A DNA stretch of 64,000 nucleotides, from assembly GCA_049966155.1 (NCBI GenBank), contig JBMFVE010000009.1:1-64000 (forward strand), written 5' to 3'. The stretch's first letter is position 1, and each line of letters opens with the position of its first letter. The translations under genes were made by a program, and so were the position numbers. The notes beneath the pieces are model-generated. The model did no database searches. It was not told the origin of the DNA and worked only from the letters and a program-made list of their open reading frames with translations. Origin of the DNA: JBMFVE01 sp049966155 (GTDB taxonomy: Bacteria > Bacteroidota > Ignavibacteria > Kryptoniales > JAKASW01). Positions 17,858 through 27,534 of the stretch are shown piece by piece.

Positions 17858-18220
17858 CTATCTCTGCGGTGTCGTAGCAGGGGCAGGGTTTTGCTGAGGA
17901 ACTGGAATCTGAGGGACTTGCTGGGGGGGGAGGCTCTGTGCACCCTGAGTTTGCAGAAAGCTCTTTTGCTCCTTTGTTGCTTTGTTGGGGAGGAAAAAAA
18001 GATTTATCAAAAACGCTAATAAGATAAAGGCGGTGGCCAGTATTGTAGTCATGCGCGTTAAAATGTCCGCAGTTTTGCGAACACCAAACACATTTCCAAA
18101 TCCTGCCGGGCCGCCCCCAAACGAGCCTGCAAGTCCACTTCCTTTACTTGATTGCATCAACACGACAGCCATCAGGAGAATCGATATAAGTATTTCAATT
18201 GTAATTAAAAAAGTGTACAA
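17858..18220 (-). CDS. secG: SecG subunit of the Sec translocon
   Basis: 120 residues with two membrane helices separated by the SecG signature MQSSKGSGLAGSFGGG and a second helix starting near TRMTTILATAF. SecG assists SecYE/SecA-driven protein export across the inner membrane. The C-terminus is a Pro/Gln-rich tail (QPAP-type), common in this phylum. The start is TTG with GAGGTG upstream. The poly-C run at 17925-17931 lies inside the tail. Confidence 0.95.
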   Translation of the reverse strand: MYTFLITIEILISILLMAVVLMQSSKGSGLAGSFGGGPAGFGNVFGVRKTADILTRMTTILATAFILLAFLINLFFLPNKATKEQKSFLQTQGAQSLPPQQVPQIPVPQQNPAPATTPQR

Positions 18221-18330
18221 ACTTTCACCTCAATTTTCTAAAAAATTTATGTCAATATCAGGTCAGATGCAAACCCTTTCATAGAGATCTTTACATGAGG
18301 CATCATTGACCTCGATCTGTCAAAAACTGA

Positions 18331-20007
18331 TCAATGGAGTTTTATAATTACACCTTCTGTTGTCCATCTAGCTCTAACTTTTACTGGCTCAGGGAAAACC
18401 CCGTAAGGCTCCGAAAACTCAAATGGATAGCTGTGACCTGAGAAATGGCTCCAGCTGCTGCCGTGCCGTATGTAAGCTGAAATGAAATAATCACCTTCTG
18501 GCAAATTTGAAAACACAAATTGCCCATCCTTCTCCGCCTGGGTATAAAAAAGCCTTCCGTTCCTTGCCATTGCCGTTACAACAACTTCTTTCCCTTTCAG
18601 TTTGGTTATCACCCTACCAGCTAAATCTCCAGCAGATGTGCGGGAAATCGTTTGAAAGTATCTACTTACAACAGAATCCCTCGTTTGCTTATCGGATAGC
18701 CTGAATTTTAGTTTCAACCTGTACCATTCGCCGGGATTGAGGACCGAATTACTTACAATCCAGATCAGCGAATCCCTCCTGATTAATCCGTTCTCAATCA
18801 GCATGCCCGAACTATCTTCAAGAGAAATTTTTAGTTGCTGAGTTAAGCTACTATCGACAAAAGGAATATACTGACAAAAAAGAGTATCATAGCCTGTAAC
18901 TCCACGAGAACTATCCTGGAAACTAAAATTGTATGCCTGTAAAACTGACCGGGATGAATCAACTGAGAGAATCGTTTTAGAATATTTTGTGTCCATTTCA
19001 TTCCCCGATAGATCCTTTACCATTTTATTTACTGAAATTATGTATTTCCCCTTTGCAAGAGGAAACTGTGGATAAAGAAGAACTTCATACTTGGTGCTTT
19101 CAAGACGCATGGCAAGGCTTACGGGGAAGGATATATTGCGAGCTGAATCTTCAATAGAAAAGTTTTCTTTGTGCACAGATGAGGAATCTATTGCTTTGCT
19201 GAACTTGAGCACCACACAGCCCTGCTGAGCTATTGAGGCACTGAAGAGCTGAGGCCTTGTAGTGTCTTCCATTACAGGGACAAAATCCACATTGTTCAAC
19301 GAACAGCTATCAGGAGTGATAGCAAAGTCGCGGTCTGCGGAAGAATACAGATCGGTCTGTTTTGCATAGACAAAGTTTCTCAGTTGATCATCAAAGCAAA
19401 TTAAACGATAAACGCCTTTTGCCAGACCATTAAGTACATATCTGCCGCTATCGTCTGTCTGCGTCACATATGGAGCAAGTACTTGGGAAGGATTAAGGGT
19501 GTCTTTCCACATTGACAGTGGATATGCTGAAATCGTAAACGGAATCCTCTGTGAAGAGTAAACATTGCCGGCTATAGAACAGGTATCTATTTCATCTCCT
19601 GTTGAAAAAACAAGATTTATGCCGTGCCCCAGCTTGTTGTTGCGAAGGTCAGTCGCGGTTGCGCCAATTGTCAGTATATATGTGCGTCCCTGTTGAAGGG
19701 GTTTGGCAAGTTTAATCTTAAGTTCCTTTCCTGACCAATCAAATGTGAGATCGCTTAATTTGTAAGGCGGAAAATAAATAGCGGATTCAACCGTCCTTTC
19801 TGACATGTATTTATCAAACCTGATAATAATCTCCTGTGAGTGAAAGTTCTTCTCCCCAAATGCGGGCGATGAATAAAGAATTTTTGGAGGTGCAGTATCA
19901 ATTGGACCGCCCGATGGCGGAATCTGGCCTGCGCAGCCTGCTAATAAATTTAAAAGAAAAATTGCAGAAATAATTGCAACCGGTAATTCAAAGCTCCTTA
20001 TCATCAT
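18331..20007 (-). CDS. Ig-like domain lipoprotein of Bacteroidota type
   Basis: 558 residues. A lipobox NLLAGC near residue 25 marks a lipoprotein, and the mature chain starts with the characteristic PPSGGPIDTAPPKI segment of the Bacteroidota Big_5 (SbsA-like Ig) family. An N-terminal Ig-like domain (about 40-135; FDKYMSERTV) and a later one (about 255-345; FSKAIDSSS) alternate with carboxypeptidase-regulatory-like beta domains (DSGRYVLNGLAKGVYRL and DGQFVFSNLPEGDYFIS). Function is not established; it is probably exposed on the outer membrane. It is coupled to the membrane protein gene upstream by a 6-base gap. Confidence 0.85.
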   Translation of the reverse strand: MMIRSFELPVAIISAIFLLNLLAGCAGQIPPSGGPIDTAPPKILYSSPAFGEKNFHSQEIIIRFDKYMSERTVESAIYFPPYKLSDLTFDWSGKELKIKLAKPLQQGRTYILTIGATATDLRNNKLGHGINLVFSTGDEIDTCSIAGNVYSSQRIPFTISAYPLSMWKDTLNPSQVLAPYVTQTDDSGRYVLNGLAKGVYRLICFDDQLRNFVYAKQTDLYSSADRDFAITPDSCSLNNVDFVPVMEDTTRPQLFSASIAQQGCVVLKFSKAIDSSSVHKENFSIEDSARNISFPVSLAMRLESTKYEVLLYPQFPLAKGKYIISVNKMVKDLSGNEMDTKYSKTILSVDSSRSVLQAYNFSFQDSSRGVTGYDTLFCQYIPFVDSSLTQQLKISLEDSSGMLIENGLIRRDSLIWIVSNSVLNPGEWYRLKLKFRLSDKQTRDSVVSRYFQTISRTSAGDLAGRVITKLKGKEVVVTAMARNGRLFYTQAEKDGQFVFSNLPEGDYFISAYIRHGSSWSHFSGHSYPFEFSEPYGVFPEPVKVRARWTTEGVIIKLH

Positions 20008-20013
20008 AATAGT

Positions 20014-21426
20014 TCAGTCAATCAACTGTTCAGCAATCCTTTGACGATTCAATACGAAAGGCAAAATTAATTTTATGATTGCAAAAAGAGCAAGTATGGA
20101 AAAGTCCAGCAAAATTAACTCCTTTATTCCTATCCCAAACATAAGAAGTGCCCATATTGAAATAAATGAGTAACCAAATGCAAAAAACAAATTGGAAATT
20201 GAAGATGCTCCGAGAGTTTTAAATGAGATGCTTAACGGAAAATTTTTTGTAAAAGCAAAATACCACGCAAGTGCAGTATAAGTAAATGAATGGTATGACA
20301 GAACAAACAATAAAGCATATGCAAAAGGACATACACTTAAAGCGGCAGTAAAGACCAATAATGTCGCAGGAATATGAACAAAAACAACAGAAGCTTTTCT
20401 GCATCCATTTATAAAGGCCTGCGCGTTAAATGACGGCATAGCCCGGAAAAACCATCTCCCTTCACTGTAAGAACTAACTGTAATACTCTCCGACAAAAAA
20501 TAATAAGAAAATATTCCTACAGCAATTACACTGATCATTGGCTTTATCATCGAATCAATTCCGTGAATTCCGCCGCTGGATAATAGTGAGTATAATGCTG
20601 CAACATACGGCATTGCTGTTAACGTAATGAGGGTCAAACGCAAAGTGTGATCTCTACTGAAATTTGCAACCATAAAAAGGAAACCAGCAAACTCGTTATC
20701 CCGGTTTAATAAAAGCACTCTCCGAGCCCATAAAGGAAATTTATCCAGTCCACGAAAATTGTGTCTTCTTCTGGTAGATAATCCATCACTGATCTTTTCT
20801 GTCGTCGAGCTGAAGACGAAGCATGAGAACAGGAAGGATAGTGCAATAAGCATAACGGGAATATACTGGACATTCATAAAAAAATATCCTCTCCTCCCGA
20901 CCGATTCCAATACGGCAAGCAATGCAATCCCAGAAAAGATCTGGAATAATATCAGGAAAAATTTAACATAATTTTTTCCTGCAAATCCGACAAATATCAA
21001 TATGACAAAGAAGACGTTCAGGGAACTTAGCCATCCTGAAACGATTATGTAAAACAAAGTATTAGAACCACTGAGGAAGAAAGGTACTGCTGCAACAGCT
21101 GCCGTAACCAGTATTGATATCACCACGAATGACATAAATACGGCTACATGGTACTGCAGAGTCGGGGGTGAAAAATAAAAACCTTCAGTATCGCTCTCGA
21201 TAAGAAAAACTTTCCTTGACTCCGTAATTAATATATAAAGGGACGTGCTAAATATCACCTGAAATATAAATCCACTTCCCTGGCCGGACAAATTATTGTT
21301 GACGGCAACTGATACCAATACTCCTGCAAGCAATTCCGGTATTAAAAATCTAATAACGCCTTTAAAGCCACGCCGTCTGAAGGATTTCAGCAATTGCAGT
21401 TTCACTATTTCAATAAATGTGGTCAA
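20014..21426 (-). CDS. polytopic membrane protein, possibly an ABC-exporter permease
   Basis: 470 residues with about 10-12 hydrophobic helices spread over the whole length. The N-terminus (FIEIVKLQLLKSFRRRG) and the paired blocks of helices look like permeases of ABC-2 or Bacteroidota-type exporters, but no diagnostic motif was found. No ATP-binding cassette gene lies next to it, which leaves the assignment open. Its start overlaps the mltG stop by 4 bases, so it is translated with envelope genes. A transport or membrane-remodelling role is only inferred. Confidence 0.5.
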   Translation of the reverse strand: MTTFIEIVKLQLLKSFRRRGFKGVIRFLIPELLAGVLVSVAVNNNLSGQGSGFIFQVIFSTSLYILITESRKVFLIESDTEGFYFSPPTLQYHVAVFMSFVVISILVTAAVAAVPFFLSGSNTLFYIIVSGWLSSLNVFFVILIFVGFAGKNYVKFFLILFQIFSGIALLAVLESVGRRGYFFMNVQYIPVMLIALSFLFSCFVFSSTTEKISDGLSTRRRHNFRGLDKFPLWARRVLLLNRDNEFAGFLFMVANFSRDHTLRLTLITLTAMPYVAALYSLLSSGGIHGIDSMIKPMISVIAVGIFSYYFLSESITVSSYSEGRWFFRAMPSFNAQAFINGCRKASVVFVHIPATLLVFTAALSVCPFAYALLFVLSYHSFTYTALAWYFAFTKNFPLSISFKTLGASSISNLFFAFGYSFISIWALLMFGIGIKELILLDFSILALFAIIKLILPFVLNRQRIAEQLID

Positions 21427-22436
21427 CGACCAAATACCGCCTTTCTGTAAGCGCGGACGGCGCGTAAGTGCTGCGCGAATGTGCGGCTGAAGCGGTGTCC
21501 TCCACTGCCTGTTGCAACAAAATAAAAGTATCCGGTCTTTGCCGGATAAAGAGCTGCGATTATAGACTTTCTACCTGGATTACAGATCGGGGTTGGAGGT
21601 AGTCCAATTTTCTTATATGTGTTATAAGGGGACCGAATGTGCAGGTCTTTGTAATAAATTCTCCTGTGCTGACCAAGAGCGTATTCAATGGTCGGGTCTG
21701 CTTCCAGCGGCATTCCCTTTTGCAAACGATTGTAATAGACACTGGCTATTATTGCACGCTCAGAATCGACCTTGGCTTCTGCCTCCACTATAGAGGCGAT
21801 TGTTACTGCCTCAAGAAGAGATACATGTAATTTCTGGAGTCTATCTTTGAGAGAATCGTTGAAAAAAAGTTTGAACTCGTCGACCATTCTTTCCAGAATT
21901 TCCCCTGGATCCGTGCCGTAATAAAATTCATAAGTTTCTGGAAATACAAAACCTTCTAAATTCTTTGAAGGCAATCCCAGTGCATGTGCAAGGCTATCTC
22001 TCATAGCAAGGTTTACAAATTCTGTCGAGTCAACACCAACTTCTCTATCCATAATCGAAGCAATTTGACGAATGGTTAAACCTTCAGGGATTGTAACCTG
22101 AACGAGAAGATTGCTCTTACCAGTGGACAGCAACCTGAGGACATTATAATCAGAATAGTTGCCGACAAATAGATATTTCCCTGCCCTGATTTTGCGATCA
22201 ATTGAAAAAATCCTTGCCATAATTTTAAAAAGCAACCTGCTTGATATGACCCCCTGATTTCCAAGTTGATCATAGACCTGAGTGGCTGGGCTTCCTCGAC
22301 TTACAGTGATAACTACACCCTTACCTGAAGCATGATGGTATGGAATAAAGAAAACAACGACTGACAAAATCATAATTGCCGCTACAATTAATGAGGTGTT
22401 AAAGAGAAACCTTCTTGTTTTTTTTGAATTCCACAT
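21423..22436 (-). CDS. mltG: endolytic murein transglycosylase MltG
   Basis: 337 residues of the YceG family. One N-terminal membrane anchor (about residues 10-30), a LysM-like region with IPEGLTIRQIASIM (about 108), and the catalytic domain with ASIVEAEAK carrying the candidate catalytic Glu (about 217) and the family blocks EADPTIEYALGQ and SPYNTYKKIGLPPTPICNPG. MltG cleaves nascent glycan strands in the inner-membrane-proximal peptidoglycan and so helps set chain length. Confidence 0.96.
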   Translation of the reverse strand: MWNSKKTRRFLFNTSLIVAAIMILSVVVFFIPYHHASGKGVVITVSRGSPATQVYDQLGNQGVISSRLLFKIMARIFSIDRKIRAGKYLFVGNYSDYNVLRLLSTGKSNLLVQVTIPEGLTIRQIASIMDREVGVDSTEFVNLAMRDSLAHALGLPSKNLEGFVFPETYEFYYGTDPGEILERMVDEFKLFFNDSLKDRLQKLHVSLLEAVTIASIVEAEAKVDSERAIIASVYYNRLQKGMPLEADPTIEYALGQHRRIYYKDLHIRSPYNTYKKIGLPPTPICNPGRKSIIAALYPAKTGYFYFVATGSGGHRFSRTFAQHLRAVRAYRKAVFGR

Positions 22437-22455
22437 AAGAAATCAAAATATATTC

Positions 22456-22731
22456 TCACTCTGAACTGCGGTTTTCTATTTTGCGCGTCTCTTCTATGAT
22501 TTTTTTGAAAATTGATATAATAGACTCATCTGTCATCGGACCGCTGTTTTCCTGTGAAACATTGCGGAGAACTTCTTCCTCTCTCTGAGGGAGATAAATT
22601 TCCATTTGAAGCTGCCCTTTGATTTCACCTATCCGATGTGCAAATTTCGCCCTCATGTTCAGCAGCTTGACAATCTTCCTATCAATACGGTCGATCTTTT
22701 TCCTCAACGATTTTAATTCATCGTCTATCAC
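22456..22731 (-). CDS. chorismate mutase, AroQ type
   Basis: 91 residues, all helical, the size of a monofunctional AroQ chorismate mutase. Recognisable blocks are LRKKIDRIDRKIVKLLNMRA and REEEVLRNV, with the Arg and Lys residues expected to hold the dicarboxylate substrate. The enzyme converts chorismate to prephenate for phenylalanine and tyrosine. Its start overlaps the trpA stop by 4 bases, so the enzyme drawing on chorismate for Phe/Tyr is coupled to an enzyme of the Trp branch. Confidence 0.93.
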   Translation of the reverse strand: MIDDELKSLRKKIDRIDRKIVKLLNMRAKFAHRIGEIKGQLQMEIYLPQREEEVLRNVSQENSGPMTDESIISIFKKIIEETRKIENRSSE

Positions 22732-23522
22732 AGGGCATCCCTCAAACTTTTTAAGAATTCATATGCGTTTTCATATACATGTAGACCACCATCAGCAGAG
22801 ACTCTTTCCAGCAGGGCAGAGCCAACGACTATACCATCTGAAAAAAGTGAGATTTCCCTTGCTGATTCAGGATTCGAGATTCCAAACCCAACCACAAAGG
22901 GCTTTAATGAGTTTTTGCGAACCCTTTGTAAAAAGCCCCTCACTTCCTCGGTTACCAAAGATTTCCTCACGCCGGTCACCCCTGTCACAGAGACGCAATA
23001 ACAAAAATCAGATGACAATTGGGAAATCTTTTTAATCCGTTCATCATCAGATGTCGGCGCTATAAGCATAACAAGTGAGATTTCATTTGCCTTAGCATTT
23101 TCAGCTACAGTGCTTGATTCCTCATAAGAGAGATCAGGTATAATTAATCCTGAAACTCCACAGCGCGCAAGTTCGCTCATAAACTCATGACCAATCCCAT
23201 TTAAAAAAGAGTTATAATATCCCATTGCAATAACGGGAAGAGGAAATTTCCTGGTAACTTCATCGGCAATTTCCAGTACTTTTCGAGGTGTGATGCCGTT
23301 CCCTATCGCCACCTGAGCGCTTTTCTGAATGACTACGCCATCTGCAAGCGGGTCGCTGAACGGAATGCCGAGTTCAATGAAGTCCACACCGGCATCCATA
23401 GCAGCCCTGCAAATTTTAAAAGTTGAATTATAATCTGGAAATCCAGGCATTATATATGCACTCAGGATTTTGTGTTTATTTCTTAATGAGGCAGAAATGA
23501 GATTAGATATTTTGTTTGTCAT
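22728..23522 (-). CDS. trpA: tryptophan synthase alpha subunit
   Basis: 264 residues, a full-length TIM barrel. TrpA releases indole from indole-3-glycerol phosphate for the beta subunit. The catalytic Glu lies in FIELGIPFSDP (about residue 50) and the catalytic Asp in PLADG (about 61); the phosphate-binding loop is VVGFGISNP. The remaining trp genes are not in this window, in particular trpB is not adjacent, so the pathway genes are either elsewhere or dispersed. tsaD is immediately upstream. Confidence 0.97.
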   Translation of the reverse strand: MTNKISNLISASLRNKHKILSAYIMPGFPDYNSTFKICRAAMDAGVDFIELGIPFSDPLADGVVIQKSAQVAIGNGITPRKVLEIADEVTRKFPLPVIAMGYYNSFLNGIGHEFMSELARCGVSGLIIPDLSYEESSTVAENAKANEISLVMLIAPTSDDERIKKISQLSSDFCYCVSVTGVTGVRKSLVTEEVRGFLQRVRKNSLKPFVVGFGISNPESAREISLFSDGIVVGSALLERVSADGGLHVYENAYEFLKSLRDAL

Positions 23523-23535
23523 TTTCTCAATAACA

Positions 23536-24549
23536 CTAAAAATTGAGTGTAAGATTCGGGACAGGTTTGAGGGACATGTCGTTTACAATCCCGACTTTCT
23601 TGAATTTGAAGTATGCTGCAATTCCAATCATAGCAGCGTTGTCGGTACAAAATAATGGACGGGGAAAGTGGATAGTCATACCCCTATCTGCTCCATATTC
23701 AGTAAACTTTCTGCGCAACTCACTGTTTGCAGCAACGCCGCCCGCTACCGATATGGATTTAACGGCAAATTTCTTTGCAGCTGCAAGGGTTTTTTCAACC
23801 AATACATCGACCACAGCACTTTGAAATGAGGCGCATATATCTTTCACAAGCTGCGAACCCTTTAAATCGGAGTTATAGCTTATTCTCTTCAGGAGATACA
23901 AAACGCTTGTTTTAATTCCGGAAAAACTAAAATCAAATGAGTCATTCTCGAGAAACGCACGTGGAAATATGAAAGCCTTCGGATTCCCCTCTTTTGCAAG
24001 CCTATCGATAATCGGACCTCCTGGATAGCCAAGATCAAGAAGCTTGGCAACCTTGTCAAATGCCTCTCCTGCAGCATCGTCCCTGGTTTGTCCTAAGAGA
24101 ATGTGGTCATAGGGTTCCTTAACAAGTATGAGCATTGTATGACCTCCACTTACTATAAGGGATACAAATGGAAATTGCGGCTCAGGCTTTTCAAGAAAGG
24201 TTGAATAGAGATGGCCCTCCATATGATTCAATCCAATCAAAGGGAGACGCCGAGCAGCTGCAAAGGACTTGGCAAAACTTAACCCGACAATCAGGGAACC
24301 CGCAAGACCCGGACCAAATGTTACCGCAACCAACTCGATACTACTTTTCGACTCCCCGGCCTTTCTTAAGGCTTCCTCTACCACTGGAACAATTAATTCC
24401 ACATGAGCTCGAGACGCCAGTTCCGGAACGACACCTCCAAATTGATTGTGAACTAACTGAGAGGATATTACGACAGATTTCAGCTCTGACCCATTCAGAA
24501 CTGCTGCAGAACATTCATCGCAGGATGTTTCAATAGCCAATAGTTTCAT
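23536..24549 (-). CDS. tsaD: tRNA N6-threonylcarbamoyladenosine synthase subunit TsaD
   Basis: 337 residues from the ATG at 24549, chosen because the family begins MKLLAIETSCDE; a longer in-frame start exists at 24585. TsaD transfers the threonylcarbamoyl group to A37 of tRNAs decoding ANN codons, with TsaB and TsaE. Metal-binding HMEGH (about residue 110) and nucleotide-binding TFGPGLAGSLIVG and SGGHTM motifs are present. No good ribosome site precedes the ATG; a possible -10 (TATATT) lies so close that the mRNA may be leaderless. Confidence 0.95.
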   Translation of the reverse strand: MKLLAIETSCDECSAAVLNGSELKSVVISSQLVHNQFGGVVPELASRAHVELIVPVVEEALRKAGESKSSIELVAVTFGPGLAGSLIVGLSFAKSFAAARRLPLIGLNHMEGHLYSTFLEKPEPQFPFVSLIVSGGHTMLILVKEPYDHILLGQTRDDAAGEAFDKVAKLLDLGYPGGPIIDRLAKEGNPKAFIFPRAFLENDSFDFSFSGIKTSVLYLLKRISYNSDLKGSQLVKDICASFQSAVVDVLVEKTLAAAKKFAVKSISVAGGVAANSELRRKFTEYGADRGMTIHFPRPLFCTDNAAMIGIAAYFKFKKVGIVNDMSLKPVPNLTLNF

Positions 24550-24623
24550 AGAATAATAATATACACCCTCGCTGTTCATTTCCAATGATTAATTGTTGTG
24601 ATACGAAATAAACAATTTGAGGG

Positions 24624-24643
24624 GTAGGGGTCTGGACCCCTAC
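24624..24643. repeat. perfect palindromic hairpin between tsaD and uvrA
   Basis: GTAGGGGTCTGGACCCCTAC is an inverted repeat with 8-bp GC-rich arms around a CTGG loop, in the middle of the divergent intergenic region. It could be an operator, a REP-like element, or a transcript hairpin. I see no second copy in this window. Confidence 0.6.
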
Positions 24644-24687
24644 ATGCATTGAATCTCAAATCCTGCGTAAATAATTTTAATTTTCAC

Positions 24688-27534
24688 ATGAAATTCGCTC
24701 CAGATACTTCAAGGATTGTAATACGTGGTGCAAGGCAGCACAATTTAAAATCCATTGACCTTGACATACCTCGAGAAAAGCTCATTGTAATAACAGGTCT
24801 AAGTGGCAGCGGAAAGTCCTCATTAGCTTTCGATACCATTTATGCAGAAGGACAGCGGCGCTACCTTGAAACAATGATGGTTTACGCCAGACAGTTCCTG
24901 GAAATTTTGGAAAAGCCAGACGTTGATCTTATCGAAGGATTAAGTCCGTCCATTTCTATTGAGCAAAAGACAATATCCACAAACCCCCATTCAACTGTCG
25001 GTACGGTTACTGAAATCTATGACTACATCAGGCTCCTATTTGCAAAAATTGGCACCCAGTTTTGTGTAAAGTGCAACGTGCCCGTCGAACAACAAACTTT
25101 CGACCAAATTTTTAACACATTGCTTGAAAAGCTGGATGGTAAGAACATTTATCTTTTATCGCCGCTGATTGTTGGAAGAAAGGGGCATTATCGTGAACTA
25201 TTTCGTGAACTGACGGCGGAAGGATATGTACAGGCACGAATTGATGGAAAGATAAAAGATTTGTTTTCTGGAATGGAGCTCTCAAGATATGCTGCTCACA
25301 CCATTGAACTCGTCATCGACAAATTAAAAATTCAAAAAAAATCTATATCACGCTTACGAGAATCATTAAAGTTGGCTTTAGAGAAAGGCGGCGGAACGGT
25401 AATTGCCGTAGACGGCATTAAAGAACATTTTTTTAGTCGGCTGAGGGCATGCCCAAAATGTGGTACAAGCTATCCTGAACTGGCACCAAATTCATTTTCG
25501 TTTAATTCAAAATTCGGAATGTGCCAGCATTGTTCAGGAACCGGGCTCAGCCGCCAAATTACTCCGGAAGCATTAATAATAAACAACGAGCTCTCTATCA
25601 ATGAGGGCGCTCTCTTATTTCCAAAAACTGATGATTTTTTCTTGCTGAGCGTCCTAAATGGGCTGCTCAAACGCTTCGGTGCTGATGTGAACACTCCATT
25701 CAAGAATTTACCAGCTGCAGCAAAACAAGCAATCTTTTATGGCGACAGCTCAAGAGATTCAGCTACAGAAGTTGAGTTCGGTTGGGTTTCCATATCCAAT
25801 TTTGGATCGAAATTTAATGGCTTAATCTCTATGCTTAAGGAGTTAAGTTTTGACGTTTATTTTGGCTCCAGGTCTAAAGAAATAGAAGCAGCCCTTCCAC
25901 TTGTAGAATGTGAATCTTGTCAGGGATCACGTCTCAGAGAAGAAAGCCGGTTTGTAAAAATTGTTGCACAAGATGATTATCAATTAGACATCCTTACTGT
26001 TATCAAAACCCCAATAGACCAGGTTCATAAAATTTTTGAGAACCTAAAGCTAAGTCCGCGAAGATTGAAAATAGCTCAACCAATCATTAATGAGATAAGA
26101 ACAAGATTAAAATTCTTGCTTGACGTTGGATTAGGTTACCTCACATTAAACAGGGGTTCCGGGACGCTTTCTGGAGGTGAATCTCAAAGAATTAGATTGG
26201 CAACACAGATAGGGTCACAGCTGACGGGAGTCCTGTATGTAATTGATGAACCATCTATTGGCTTACATCAAAGGGACAATTTGAAACTTATCAATTCACT
26301 GAAGTCGTTGAGAGATATTGGAAACACGGTTATTGTTGTTGAGCATGATCGTGAGACAATGGAAAACGCGGATTTTATAATCGATCTCGGACCGGGCGCG
26401 GGTGAACACGGCGGAAGTCTCGTAAAGGCCGGAGCCTGGGAAGATATAATCTCAGAAAAAGAAAAATCACTCACTGCTGCCTATCTCACAGGGGACAGGA
26501 AGATCCCGCTTCCAAAAGTTCGTCGACGCCCCGGCAGGGAAAAGATTGTCCTCAGAAAGGCATCGGGGAATAACCTTAAGAACATCAATGTCTCGTTTCC
26601 TCTTGGACTTCTTATTTGTGTTACCGGGGTAAGCGGATCTGGTAAGTCAACTTTAATCAACGACACTCTTTATCGCATACTTGCAAAACACTTTTACGGC
26701 CATAAGGAACAGCCACTGCCCTTTAAAGATATCTATGGAATTGAGTATATCGACAAAGTTGTCGATGTTGATCAATCCCCAATTGGAAGAACTCCCCGTT
26801 CGAATCCTGCAACATACGTTGGGGTTTTTACAGCAATTCGGGATTTATTTGCGCAGTTACCCGAGTCAAGACTGAGAGGTTATAAACCCGGCAGATTTTC
26901 GTTCAACGTTGCTGATGGAAGGTGCCCGGTTTGTGAAGGTGATGGGTTGAGAAAAATTGAAATGAGCTTTCTCCCCGACGTATATGTAAAGTGTGAAGCT
27001 TGCAACGGAAGACGGTACAGTGCAGCCACCCTCGAAATAAAATACAGGGGTAAATCTATAGCCGACGTTCTCGAGATGACAGTCGAAGATGCACTTTCGT
27101 TATTCAGTGAAGTGCCGGTCATAAAGAGGAAATTACAGACAATGGTTGAAGTGGGTCTTGGTTATATCAGGCTTGGTCAATCATCCACAACTCTGTCTGG
27201 CGGAGAAGCACAGAGGGTCAAGCTTGCAACCGAATTAGCAAAAGTTGCTACAGGTAAAACACTTTACATACTGGACGAGCCGACAACAGGACTGCACTTT
27301 GAGGATATTAAAATATTACTGGAACTCCTACAGAAGCTTGTGGATCGAGGAAACACCGTTATTATAGTTGAGCACAATCTTGACGTAGTAAAAAGCGCAG
27401 ACTGGATCATCGACCTTGGGCCTGAGGGGGGAGAAGAGGGTGGATATGTTGTTGCCGAAGGCCCTCCAGAGGAGATTGTGCTGAATGAGTCATCTCATAC
27501 CGGGAAATATCTGGCGGAATATTTAAATCAATGA
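24688..27534 (+). CDS. uvrA: excinuclease ABC subunit A
   Basis: 948 residues from the ATG at 24688; a TTG at 24649 in the same frame would add 13 residues not normally present in UvrA, so the ATG is preferred, though neither has a clear ribosome site. UvrA finds bulky DNA lesions and hands them to UvrB. Two ABC ATPase halves are visible: GLSGSGKSS (about residue 33) and GVSGSGKST (about 645), each with an LSGGE signature. Zinc modules CPKC/CQHC and CPVC/CEAC are intact, as is the insertion domain between them. A gene of 110 residues starts within its stop codon. Confidence 0.97.
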   Translation: MKFAPDTSRIVIRGARQHNLKSIDLDIPREKLIVITGLSGSGKSSLAFDTIYAEGQRRYLETMMVYARQFLEILEKPDVDLIEGLSPSISIEQKTISTNPHSTVGTVTEIYDYIRLLFAKIGTQFCVKCNVPVEQQTFDQIFNTLLEKLDGKNIYLLSPLIVGRKGHYRELFRELTAEGYVQARIDGKIKDLFSGMELSRYAAHTIELVIDKLKIQKKSISRLRESLKLALEKGGGTVIAVDGIKEHFFSRLRACPKCGTSYPELAPNSFSFNSKFGMCQHCSGTGLSRQITPEALIINNELSINEGALLFPKTDDFFLLSVLNGLLKRFGADVNTPFKNLPAAAKQAIFYGDSSRDSATEVEFGWVSISNFGSKFNGLISMLKELSFDVYFGSRSKEIEAALPLVECESCQGSRLREESRFVKIVAQDDYQLDILTVIKTPIDQVHKIFENLKLSPRRLKIAQPIINEIRTRLKFLLDVGLGYLTLNRGSGTLSGGESQRIRLATQIGSQLTGVLYVIDEPSIGLHQRDNLKLINSLKSLRDIGNTVIVVEHDRETMENADFIIDLGPGAGEHGGSLVKAGAWEDIISEKEKSLTAAYLTGDRKIPLPKVRRRPGREKIVLRKASGNNLKNINVSFPLGLLICVTGVSGSGKSTLINDTLYRILAKHFYGHKEQPLPFKDIYGIEYIDKVVDVDQSPIGRTPRSNPATYVGVFTAIRDLFAQLPESRLRGYKPGRFSFNVADGRCPVCEGDGLRKIEMSFLPDVYVKCEACNGRRYSAATLEIKYRGKSIADVLEMTVEDALSLFSEVPVIKRKLQTMVEVGLGYIRLGQSSTTLSGGEAQRVKLATELAKVATGKTLYILDEPTTGLHFEDIKILLELLQKLVDRGNTVIIVEHNLDVVKSADWIIDLGPEGGEEGGYVVAEGPPEEIVLNESSHTGKYLAEYLNQ

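Noticed and set aside
17925..17931. Poly-C (CCCCCCC on the minus strand) inside secG, possible phase-variable tract
   Set aside because: It encodes part of the Pro-rich tail, the frame is intact, and a loss would only alter the dispensable C-terminus.
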